Source: Spirochaetaceae bacterium (GTDB lineage: Bacteria > Spirochaetota > Spirochaetia > Treponematales > Breznakiellaceae). Taken from it: a DNA stretch of 5,103 nucleotides. Position 1 is the stretch's first letter. Each line of letters opens with the position of its first letter. The DNA lies in contig JAISQV010000243.1 in NCBI GenBank assembly GCA_031273985.1, forward strand, positions 1-5,103. The letters are read 5' to 3'. The notes under the pieces are model-generated. The model saw only the letters and a list, made by a program, of their open reading frames with translations. It was not told where the DNA came from and ran no database searches. Below, in pieces: positions 1-5,103 of this stretch. A program made the position numbers and the translations under genes.

Positions 1-114
1 CGCCGCCACGGCGTCCCCCTCGGTATAGGCGCCGTAACCCACGCCGTCCATGATTACCAGCACCACGGGGCCTTTGCGGCCCTTCCATGCGGGGTTTTTC
101 TTTAATGGTTCCAC
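1..114 (-). CDS. gpmI: 2,3-bisphosphoglycerate-independent phosphoglycerate mutase, N-terminal fragment (3' end outside window)
   Basis: The enzyme interconverts 3- and 2-phosphoglycerate in cytosolic glycolysis and gluconeogenesis, using two metal ions (usually Mn2+) and a phosphoserine intermediate. Only 38 codons are visible. They read MEPLKKNPAWKGRKGP, then the hydrophobic strand VVLVIMDGVGYG, then TEGDAVAA. The Asp of MDGVG (residue 23) matches the first metal-binding Asp of the alkaline phosphatase-like fold. The Lys-rich lead-in before that strand resembles the long-form bacterial GpmI proteins of about 550 residues. The catalytic Ser and the remaining metal ligands lie beyond the left edge. 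I chose the GTG at 114 because a perfect AAGGAG sits 6 nt upstream and translation then begins where the family normally begins. The frame stays open to an ATG at 204, which has its own AAGGA, so a form 30 residues longer is possible; its extra codons (ATA, AGG, AGA, TCA) are less GC-rich at third positions. The gene is divergent from the glycosyltransferase. Family call fairly sure, start less so. Confidence 0.82.
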   Translation of the reverse strand, partial: MEPLKKNPAWKGRKGPVVLVIMDGVGYGAYTEGDAVAA

Positions 115-120
115 GCGAAG

Positions 121-126
121 CTCCTT
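121..126 (-). promoter_or_regulatory. Ribosome binding site of gpmI (decides GTG start)
   Basis: The minus strand reads AAGGAG, then a 6-nt spacer CTTCGC, then GTG. This is a near-ideal Shine-Dalgarno at ideal spacing, and it is the main reason to prefer the GTG at 114 over the in-frame ATG at 204 (which has AAGGA six nt upstream). Confidence 0.65.
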
Positions 127-154
127 GTTCGGGACGAATTGGGGACCCAGGTCT

Positions 155-183
155 CTTGGACCAAGCCCCCTTATCAGCATAAT
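155..183 (+). promoter_or_regulatory. Possible promoter for the glycosyltransferase, with an 11-bp palindrome over the -35
   Basis: On the plus strand TTGGAC (156-161) is followed after 16 bp by CATAAT (178-183), which matches five of six positions of TATAAT. Transcription would start near 190, leaving a leader of about 40 nt before the ATG at 232. The -35-like hexamer lies inside the perfect palindrome CTTGG-A-CCAAG (155-165), which could be an operator or only a short chance inverted repeat. If gpmI starts at 114, this stretch is non-coding and lies between the divergent genes; if it starts at 204, the stretch is inside gpmI. The -35 match is weak, so this is a candidate only. Confidence 0.3.
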
Positions 184-216
184 TGATCCGCCGGGAAATT
201 TCATTTATGGTCCTTG

Positions 217-244
217 CATGAAGGACGGCTCATGAAGGACGGCG
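217..244 (+). repeat. 14-bp tandem duplication forming the translation start region
   Basis: Two adjacent 14-nt units begin with the same 13 bases, CATGAAGGACGGC (217-229 and 231-243). The AAGGA of the first unit (221-225) lies 6 nt before the ATG of the second (232), so it acts as that gene's Shine-Dalgarno. The first unit's own ATG (218) opens a five-codon frame, MKDGS, whose TGA (233-235) overlaps the gene's ATG as ATGA. That first ATG has no purine-rich site upstream, so the minicistron may not be translated. Confidence 0.75.
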
Positions 245-1167
245 CGGTTCCGGTGGTTTTCTCCTCGGATGATTACTTTGTTCCCTATCTGGCGGCGCTG
301 GTTCAGTCTATCATGGATAACGCTAAAAAGCCGCTGCGCTACCGGTTTTTTGTGCTGCACCGGGGCATAGCGCAGGAGAATCAGCGGCTTCTCGGCTCCC
401 AGGTGGCCGCGGGAGGCGTTGCTGCGGCGGGGGATGCGGGGCGGCGCGGCGCGGAGGGGCCTTCCTTTTCCCTGGATTTTGTCGATGTCAGCGCCCACAT
501 CAGGGGCTACGATTTTCCTACCCACTTTCTGCCGGCGGAATCCTACTTCAGGCTGCTCATTCCCTATCTGTTTGAGTATGAAAAGGTGCTTTACCTTGAC
601 AGCGACATGATCTGCGGCGCGGATCTTTCGGAGCTCTACGCCCTGGACCTGGGGGAGCATCTTCTCGCCGCCTGCCGGGACGATTTTCTTGCCGGAGACC
701 GGGGCCGCTACCACGCCCGCTCCATAGGGCTGGCCAGCCACCGGGATTATTTCAACGCGGGTATGCTGCTCTTCAACAGGGCCGCCTTCAGCCGGGGGGT
801 CTCCATGACGGGCCTGCTGGATCTTGCCGTGTCGCGGGACTGGCAGTTCTGCGATCAGGATGTGCTGAACGTGGTCTGCGCGGGAAAGACCCTGATTCTC
901 AACATGGAGTGGAATGCCATGGTAACGATGTATAACGAGGATCAGTTCCCCCCGGAGCTCCGGCAGGAGTACCGCCGCTCCAGGGCGCGGCCCAAGATAA
1001 GCCACTTTGCGGGGCCCAAACCCTGGGACCGGCGCTTCGGGTTTGGGTTCAACCCGGCGGCGCGGGCGGGGCAGTTAGAGTTATTCCTGCGCTACGCGGA
1101 AAAGACACCCTTTATCGGCGTGGTGCGGGAGCGGATGGAGGCCCTTCCCCGGCGGGAAGGGCGCTGA
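232..1167 (+). CDS. Family 8 glycosyltransferase (LgtC/glycogenin superfamily)
   Basis: A retaining glycosyltransferase of 311 residues, typical of the single-domain GT8 family. The family moves glucose or galactose from a UDP-sugar to an acceptor such as lipooligosaccharide, teichoic acid or protein; the acceptor here cannot be told from sequence. The N-terminal nucleotide-binding strand is VPVVFSSDDYFVPYLAALVQS (residues 7-27). The metal-binding DxD is DSD at 123-125 within VLYLDSDM. The acceptor-side motif is YFNAGMLLFN (173-182), followed by CDQDVLN (207-213), and the C-terminal metal-ligand His is H258 in HFAGPKPW (258-265). All expected active-site landmarks are present. There is no signal peptide or membrane segment, so it is probably cytosolic or peripheral on the inner membrane. 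The ATG at 232 is chosen over an in-frame TTG at 214 because AAGGA sits 6 nt before it. A Gly/Ala/Arg-rich insert (about 61-77) interrupts the region before FSLDFVDVSAHI. The gene is divergent from gpmI and convergent with the alarmone synthetase. Confidence 0.93.
   Translation: MKDGAVPVVFSSDDYFVPYLAALVQSIMDNAKKPLRYRFFVLHRGIAQENQRLLGSQVAAGGVAAAGDAGRRGAEGPSFSLDFVDVSAHIRGYDFPTHFLPAESYFRLLIPYLFEYEKVLYLDSDMICGADLSELYALDLGEHLLAACRDDFLAGDRGRYHARSIGLASHRDYFNAGMLLFNRAAFSRGVSMTGLLDLAVSRDWQFCDQDVLNVVCAGKTLILNMEWNAMVTMYNEDQFPPELRQEYRRSRARPKISHFAGPKPWDRRFGFGFNPAARAGQLELFLRYAEKTPFIGVVRERMEALPRREGR
1141..1162. repeat. Perfect 9-bp stem-loop at the convergent gene ends
   Basis: GCCCTTCCC (1141-1149) and GGGAAGGGC (1154-1162) are perfect reverse complements around a 4-nt loop, CGGC. 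The hairpin is strong and GC-rich. It lies inside the last codons of the glycosyltransferase (encoding LPRREG) and 23 nt beyond the stop of the convergent synthetase gene. Neither side has an adjacent T-run, so it does not look like a standard intrinsic terminator. It may pause polymerase or protect 3' ends from both directions. Confidence 0.7.
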
Positions 1168-1204
1168 GGGGGGGCCGAGGTTCGTTATAGCGCGTTTTTA
1201 TTTT
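1161..1204 (+). terminator. Possible terminator of the glycosyltransferase gene
   Basis: GCGCT (1161-1165) can pair with AGCGC (1189-1193), which is followed directly by G and the T-rich run TTTTTATTTT. The stem has only 5 bp and a 23-nt loop, and its left arm overlaps the end of the stronger hairpin at 1141-1162, so the two compete. The T-tract is the best supporting sign. The element lies partly in the 3' end of the convergent synthetase gene. Confidence 0.3.
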
Positions 1205-1874
1205 CAATGCTGTCCCGTATGTTTTTCATTCTTAAATCAAGCGCGGCGCTTGTTTCGGCGCAGGCGCTTAGTTCTACCGATAGTTTTTTTGCCGTTTCTT
1301 CATCTATGTCTTTTTTATAGCGGAGTCTGTGTTCCAGGTTTGCCCAAAAGTCCATGGCTATGGTTCTTAGTTGGACCTCCACCTTCATGTGCCGTTTTTC
1401 GTTATGCAGGAATATGGGGATTTCGATTATCAGGTGGAGGCTCCGGTAGCCGCTTTCTTTGGGCTGGGCTATATAGTCTTTCTTTTCCAAGAGGGTAATG
1501 TCGTCCTGGCGGAGAAGGCAATCCGCCAGCATGTATATATCATCCACAAAGGGGCATATAATGCGGATACCGGCAACATCATGGAGGTTTTCTTCGATGG
1601 AATTGACGGTAACCGGGAGGCGCCGCTGCCGTAATTTTTTCCGTATGCTTTCAAAATTTTTGACCCGGCTTTTTATATTGTCAATCGGGTTCCGTTCATG
1701 GACGAATGAAAATTCTTCATCGAGAACCCTGAATTTTGTTTCGACTTCCATGAGGGCGCAGCGGTAGTAAGACAATAGCTTTTGGGCCGGTTCAATGCTT
1801 TTATGGATAATTCCAAAAAAGCCGTCTTCAAATTTCTGGATTTGTTTTTTGAAATAATCCAATGAAAAATCCAT
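1185..1874 (-). CDS. Small alarmone synthetase, RelP/YwaC-type GTP pyrophosphokinase
   Basis: This protein makes (p)ppGpp by moving pyrophosphate from ATP to the 3' hydroxyl of GDP or GTP, feeding the stringent response in the cytosol. It has 229 residues, the length of a single-domain small alarmone synthetase, with no hydrolase (HD), TGS or ACT domain. An N-terminal helical stretch (1-60) leads to NPIDNIKSRVKNFESIRKKL (62-81), which carries the substrate-binding Arg/Lys residues. NLHDVAGIRI (96-105) contains the Mg-binding Asp (D99). KDYI...PKESGYRSLHLII (132-150) is the G-loop with the Tyr that stacks on the guanine. VEVQLRTIAMDFWANLEHRL (165-184) holds the catalytic Glu (E166). The pattern around KSRVKNFESI, and SLHLIIE followed by a short P-containing strand, fits YwaC/RelP better than YjbM/RelQ as I remember them. 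All catalytic residues look intact. The only start in this frame after the upstream stop is the ATG at 1874, which has no Shine-Dalgarno. The gene is AT-richer than its neighbours and is probably transcribed alone. Confidence 0.92.
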   Translation of the reverse strand: MDFSLDYFKKQIQKFEDGFFGIIHKSIEPAQKLLSYYRCALMEVETKFRVLDEEFSFVHERNPIDNIKSRVKNFESIRKKLRQRRLPVTVNSIEENLHDVAGIRIICPFVDDIYMLADCLLRQDDITLLEKKDYIAQPKESGYRSLHLIIEIPIFLHNEKRHMKVEVQLRTIAMDFWANLEHRLRYKKDIDEETAKKLSVELSACAETSAALDLRMKNIRDSIENKNAL

Positions 1875-1880
1875 ACTATA

Positions 1881-1909
1881 ATTCTTATTTCATTGTCTGC
1901 CTTTGTCAA
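1881..1909 (-). promoter_or_regulatory. Candidate promoter of the alarmone synthetase gene (leaderless)
   Basis: The minus strand has a perfect -35, TTGACA (plus positions 1904-1909), a 17-bp spacer, and AAGAAT (1881-1886), which matches four of six -10 positions including the key second A and last T. Six bases then separate the -10 from the ATG, so the predicted start of transcription is the A of the start codon itself. The lack of any Shine-Dalgarno agrees with a leaderless message. Confidence 0.5.
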
Positions 1910-1920
1910 GGTTGCTGGGT

Positions 1921-1945
1921 ATAAACAAAAGAGTCCGCGAAGGAC
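1921..1945 (-). terminator. Weak possible terminator downstream of carB
   Basis: On the minus strand GTCC-TTCGC-GGAC forms a 4-bp stem with a 5-nt loop (1933-1945) and is followed by the T-rich run TCTTTTGTTTAT. It lies about 150 nt past the carB stop and just before the promoter proposed for the synthetase gene, which is a sensible place. The stem is short, so support is thin. I found no better carB terminator closer to its stop. Confidence 0.25.
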
Positions 1946-1992
1946 GTGAATTAACGCAATTATGGATATGGCAAGCATTTTTTATGCGCAAA

Positions 1993-2010
1993 AATGAGCG
2001 TAATGAGCGG
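1993..2010. repeat. Two tandem 9-bp units (AATGAGCGK)
   Basis: AATGAGCGT (1993-2001) is followed directly by AATGAGCGG (2002-2010), differing only in the last base. It shares its 9-bp period with the repeat at 2022-2048 and lies 11 bp from it, so both may be parts of one decayed element. Confidence 0.55.
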
Positions 2011-2021
2011 GTGCCCCTTCT

Positions 2022-2048
2022 TCCTTCGTGTCTTTCGTGCTCTTTGTG
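2022..2048 (-). repeat. Three degenerate 9-bp units, strand-biased purine-rich repeat
   Basis: Read on the minus strand, the three adjacent units are CACAAAGAG (2040-2048), CACGAAAGA (2031-2039) and CACGAAGGA (2022-2030), fitting the pattern CACRAARRR. In one frame the stretch would read NHKEHERHEGRRG, but that frame has a stop just upstream and no start codon, so I do not call a gene. From memory, similar CACAAAG/CACGAAG stretches recur in intergenic regions of many unrelated bacterial genomes; their role is not known to me. Here the repeat sits 47 nt past the carB stop. Confidence 0.6.
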
Positions 2049-2094
2049 GTTAAATTCTTAAGGATTTTGTGGGTCAAGTTTAGCCCTGCGCCCC

Positions 2095-5000
2095 CTACCG
2101 GTACTCTTCCCAGGCCTTTATCTCCAGCCCCCCGCCGGCGCGGGAGCGGGCGTAGGCCAGGGCATCGATGAAGGCCCGGGCGGCTTTTATGTTGGTAAAG
2201 AGGGGTATGTCAAAATCTATCGCCATGCGCCGGATCAGGTAATCGTTCCTGAGTTCCGTTTCGCGGTTGTTCTTGGGGATGTTGATGATCAGGTCCACCT
2301 CCCGGTTCCTGATGAATCCCGCAATGTTCGGCTCCTTCGATTCCAGCGGCCAGTTGAGGGCGGTTACGGGAACCCCGCTGCGGGCAAGGAATTTAGCGGT
2401 GCCCCTGGATGCGTAGAGTTCGTAGCCCATCTCCACCAGGGTCCGGGCGGAGTCCAGAAAATCTATCTTTTCCTCCATCGTCCCTGTGGAGAGCAGGATT
2501 CGCTTTTTAGGTATCCTGTAGCCCACGGAGAGGAGCGCCTTGAGGTACGCATCGTGCATATCCGTGCCTATGCAGCCCACCTCCCCCGTGGAGGCCATTT
2601 CCACGCCGCTTATGGGGTCCGCCCCGTGGAGGCGGGAGTAGGAAAACTGCGCCGCCTTGACGCCCACCCACTCCAGGTCCAGGGCGGAGGACACCTCCTT
2701 CTCCACCGGTTCGTCCAGCATGGCCCGCACGGCGAGCTCTATCATGTTTACCCGGCTTACCTTGGAGCAGAAGGGGAAACTCCGGCTTGCGCGGAGGTTG
2801 CACTCAATCACCAGCACCCGGTTGCGCTGCGCCAGAAACTGAATGTTGAAGGGCCCCGTGATGTCCAGGGCCCTGACAATTTCCCCGGCAATCTTCCGCA
2901 CCTTCCGTATGGTTTCGATGTAGAGCCGCTGGGCGGGCAGCACCACCGTGGCGTCCCCCGAATGAACCCCGGCGTTTTCTATGTGCTCGGTAATGGCGTG
3001 AAACAGTATCTCCCCCCGTTTTGCCACGGCGTCAATCTCTATCTCCTTGGCGTTCTCAACGAATTTACTGATCACCACGGGGTGCTCCGGGGAGACATCC
3101 GCCGCCAGCCCCAGAAATGTTTCGAGGCTCTCATCGTCCCAGGCTACATTCATGGCCGCGCCGGAAAGGACATAACTCGGCCTTATCAACACCGGGTAGC
3201 CCGCCTCGGCGGCAAAAGCCTTTGCCGCCGCAAGATCGGTTAATTCCCGCCACTCCGGCTGCTCAATGCCCAGCCGGTCCAGCAGGGCGGAGAATTTGTT
3301 TCTGTCCTCCGCACTGTCTATGGACTGGGGGGTGGTGCCATAGATGACCGCGCCCGCAGAATAGAGCTTCGTGGCCAGGTTATTGGGAATCTGCCCGCCC
3401 ATGGAAAGGATGAGCCCCTCGGGCCGCTCCCGCTCGTAGATATCGAGGACCCGCTCCAGGCTGAGTTCTTCGAAGTAGAGCCTGTCGCACATATCGTAGT
3501 CCGTGGAGACCGTTTCGGGGTTACAGTTCACCATGATGGAGTAGCGCCCCAGCCGCCGGGCCGTTTCCGCGGCGTTGACGCAGCACCAGTCAAACTCAAC
3601 GCTGCTCCCTATGCGGTAGGCCCCGGAGCCCAGCACCATCACGCCCCGGCCTGCGGGACTCGTGTCGTCCCGGACGCCCCCGTTCTCCACCCCGGCGTAG
3701 GTCATGTAGAGATAGTTCGTCTTGGCGGGGTACTCCGCCGCCAGCGTGTCTATTTGCTTTACCGAGGGCATGATCCGGTAATTTTCCCGGAGGGCCCGGA
3801 CTTCCATCTCCTCCATGCCCAGAAAGCGGCCTATGCGCTCATCGGAAAAGCCCAGCCCCTTCGCCCTGGCCAGGAGGCTCCTATCAACACTGCCGCCTGC
3901 AACCCCGCCAAGGGCCCGCAGGGAATTCTCCGCTTCCAGCACATTCGCAATCTTGTACAGAAACCACTTGTCTATTTTGGTAAGCCGGTTGATCCGCTCC
4001 ACGGACCAGCCTTCCTGCAGGGCCCGGTAAATGATAAATATCCGCCGGTCCGTGGGCCTGGACAGGGCCTCCCGGATATTTTTCGCCCCGGCCCCGCAGT
4101 ACAGGTCCTCCCCGGCCAGCCCCGGAGCCCCGGAGCCCGTCATCCTGACAGCTTTCTGCAGGGCCTCCTCGAAAGTCCGCCCTATGGACATGACCTCCCC
4201 CACACTCTTCATTTCCGAGCCTATGCGGAGGTCCACATTCTTGAATTTCGCCAGGTCCCAGCGGGGCATCTTGACCACGCAGTAATCCAGCGCCGGCTCA
4301 AAACAGGACTTGGTGGCCCGGGTGATGCGGTTCTCAATGTCCGTCAGCGCGTAACCCAGGGCAAGCTTCGCCGCCACAAAGGCCAGGGGGTAGCCCGTAG
4401 CTTTGGAGGCCAGCGCCGAAGAGCGGGAAAGCCGGGCGTTCACCTCGATGATCCGGTAGTCCTCCGAGGCGGGGTCCAGGGCGTACTGAATGTTACACTC
4501 CCCCACAATCCCGAGGTGCCGTATCACATCGATAGAGATTCTGCGCAGCTTGTGGTACTCCCCGTCGGTCAGGGTTTGCGAGGGGGCGACAACGATACTT
4601 TCGCCCGTATGAATCCCCAGGGGATCGAAGTTCTCCATGTTGCACACCGTAATGCAGTTGTCGTAAACATCCCGCACCACCTCGTACTCAATCTCCTTCC
4701 AGCCGCCGAGCCATTCCTCTACCAGCACCTGCGGCGCGGAACCGGCGTCGTAGTTGCGCGCCAGGGCCCTGTCGCAGCGGCGGCGCAGCTCCGCCTCGTT
4801 CCGGCAAATCCCGGAACCGGAACCTCCCAGGGCGTAGGCTACCCGGACCATCACGGGGTAGCCTATCCCCGCCGCCGCCTCAACGGCAGCATCCGTGCCG
4901 GTAACAGCGATACTGCGCGGAGTCAGCGCGCCTATCTCGTCCAGGCGCTCCACAAAACGCTGCCGGTCCTCGGTATCCAGAATGGCCCGCACCGGGGTAC

Positions 5001-5103
5001 CCAGCACCTGCACCCCGTACTTGTACAGCACCCCCTCCCGGTCCAGCGTCAACCCGCAGTTCAGCGCCGTCTGCCCGCCAAAGGAAAGCAAGAGCCCGTC
5101 GGG
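2095..5103 (-). CDS. carB: Carbamoyl-phosphate synthase large subunit, eukaryote-like type (5' end outside window)
   Basis: CarB makes carbamoyl phosphate from bicarbonate, ammonia (tunnelled from CarA-bound glutamine) and two ATP, for pyrimidine and arginine synthesis. The window shows 1002 residues, numbered from the edge (PDGLLLSFGGQTALN); against E. coli CarB (1073 residues) about 82 N-terminal residues are missing, so the real start lies beyond 5103. The first ATP-grasp half keeps R87, E137, H165, Q206, E220, N222 and R227. An oligomerisation region follows at about 330-485. The second half keeps R641, H714, Q755, E767, N769 and R774. The MGS-like allosteric domain spans about 868-1002. 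Many segments follow the eukaryotic CAD/CPS form rather than E. coli: MVLGSGAYRIGSSVEFDW, RPSYVLSGAAMNVA (E. coli has GGRAM), VISKFVENAKEIEIDAVA and IECNLRASRSFPF. No frameshift or lost key residue is seen. No glutaminase domain is visible; carA, separate or fused, would lie outside. The stop is TAG. Confidence 0.96.
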   Translation of the reverse strand, partial: PDGLLLSFGGQTALNCGLTLDREGVLYKYGVQVLGTPVRAILDTEDRQRFVERLDEIGALTPRSIAVTGTDAAVEAAAGIGYPVMVRVAYALGGSGSGICRNEAELRRRCDRALARNYDAGSAPQVLVEEWLGGWKEIEYEVVRDVYDNCITVCNMENFDPLGIHTGESIVVAPSQTLTDGEYHKLRRISIDVIRHLGIVGECNIQYALDPASEDYRIIEVNARLSRSSALASKATGYPLAFVAAKLALGYALTDIENRITRATKSCFEPALDYCVVKMPRWDLAKFKNVDLRIGSEMKSVGEVMSIGRTFEEALQKAVRMTGSGAPGLAGEDLYCGAGAKNIREALSRPTDRRIFIIYRALQEGWSVERINRLTKIDKWFLYKIANVLEAENSLRALGGVAGGSVDRSLLARAKGLGFSDERIGRFLGMEEMEVRALRENYRIMPSVKQIDTLAAEYPAKTNYLYMTYAGVENGGVRDDTSPAGRGVMVLGSGAYRIGSSVEFDWCCVNAAETARRLGRYSIMVNCNPETVSTDYDMCDRLYFEELSLERVLDIYERERPEGLILSMGGQIPNNLATKLYSAGAVIYGTTPQSIDSAEDRNKFSALLDRLGIEQPEWRELTDLAAAKAFAAEAGYPVLIRPSYVLSGAAMNVAWDDESLETFLGLAADVSPEHPVVISKFVENAKEIEIDAVAKRGEILFHAITEHIENAGVHSGDATVVLPAQRLYIETIRKVRKIAGEIVRALDITGPFNIQFLAQRNRVLVIECNLRASRSFPFCSKVSRVNMIELAVRAMLDEPVEKEVSSALDLEWVGVKAAQFSYSRLHGADPISGVEMASTGEVGCIGTDMHDAYLKALLSVGYRIPKKRILLSTGTMEEKIDFLDSARTLVEMGYELYASRGTAKFLARSGVPVTALNWPLESKEPNIAGFIRNREVDLIINIPKNNRETELRNDYLIRRMAIDFDIPLFTNIKAARAFIDALAYARSRAGGGLEIKAWEEYR

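Noticed and set aside
214..231. TTG at 214 as the glycosyltransferase start
   Set aside because: The ATG at 232 has AAGGA at 6-nt spacing and matches the family N-terminus; the TTG has no upstream ribosome binding site.
205..1005. A 266-codon open frame on the minus strand opposite the glycosyltransferase
   Set aside because: It lies antisense to a clear GT8 gene with all motifs. It shows no recognisable domain and is the usual open shadow frame in GC-rich coding DNA.
1185..1874. The synthetase as a toxin of a toxSAS toxin-antitoxin pair
   Set aside because: No small antitoxin gene lies beside it on either strand, and its motifs fit the housekeeping RelP/YwaC type rather than the toxic tRNA-modifying groups.
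1993..2048. CRISPR-like array
   Set aside because: The units are 9 bp, adjacent and degenerate, with no spacers.
2554..3243. A 229-codon plus-strand open frame inside carB
   Set aside because: It is antisense to intact, highly conserved CarB sequence; its His/Gly/Pro-rich translation matches no family I know.
4120..4140. Period-8 repeat CCCGGAGC in carB
   Set aside because: It is only two copies within a Gly/Ala/Pro loop (TGSGAPGLAGED) of a GC-rich gene and is explained by codon use.
5089..5091. TTG at 5091 as the carB start
   Set aside because: The reading frame continues through PDGL to the window edge, and family alignment shows about 80 residues missing, including the N-terminal GPIVIGQ-type region.
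2095..5103. carB and the alarmone synthetase gene as one operon
   Set aside because: They share a strand but are 220 bp apart, with a promoter candidate in between and a clear shift in base composition.

Overview
This 5.1 kb window is a bacterial chromosomal segment with four protein genes, two of them cut by the window edges. The genes are GC-rich (roughly 60-70 % in the lines I sampled), except for one clearly AT-richer gene in the middle. No marker fixes the taxon. The long-form GpmI N-terminus together with a eukaryote-type CarB makes me lean weakly towards a spirochaete, for example a GC-rich Treponema relative, but this is only a guess.

Layout, left to right. (1) Positions 1-114, minus strand: the first 38 codons of a 2,3-bisphosphoglycerate-independent phosphoglycerate mutase (gpmI, glycolysis). 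(2) Positions 115-231: a 117-bp divergent intergenic region with a small palindrome, a possible plus-strand promoter and a 14-bp tandem duplication that supplies the ribosome binding site of the next gene. (3) Positions 232-1167, plus strand: a complete family 8 glycosyltransferase. (4) Convergent to it, positions 1185-1874, minus strand: a complete small (p)ppGpp synthetase of the RelP/YwaC type. It has no Shine-Dalgarno but has a promoter-like TTGACA placed so that transcription would begin at the start codon. (5) Positions 1875-2094: a 220-bp AT-rich intergenic region with 9-bp-period repeats and a weak possible terminator. (6) Positions 2095-5103, minus strand: the carbamoyl-phosphate synthase large subunit, missing about 80 N-terminal residues beyond the right edge.

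The genes do not form one obvious pathway. They touch glycolysis, envelope or glycan glycosylation, the stringent response, and pyrimidine/arginine precursor supply. CarB and the alarmone synthetase share a strand, but 220 bp and a change in base composition separate them, so I do not call them an operon. I see no mobile element, CRISPR array, RNA gene or new multi-gene system. The points most worth following up are the eukaryote-like CarB with its CPS1-like allosteric domain, the probable leaderless start of the alarmone synthetase, the duplicated leader of the glycosyltransferase, and the 9-bp-period repeat downstream of carB.
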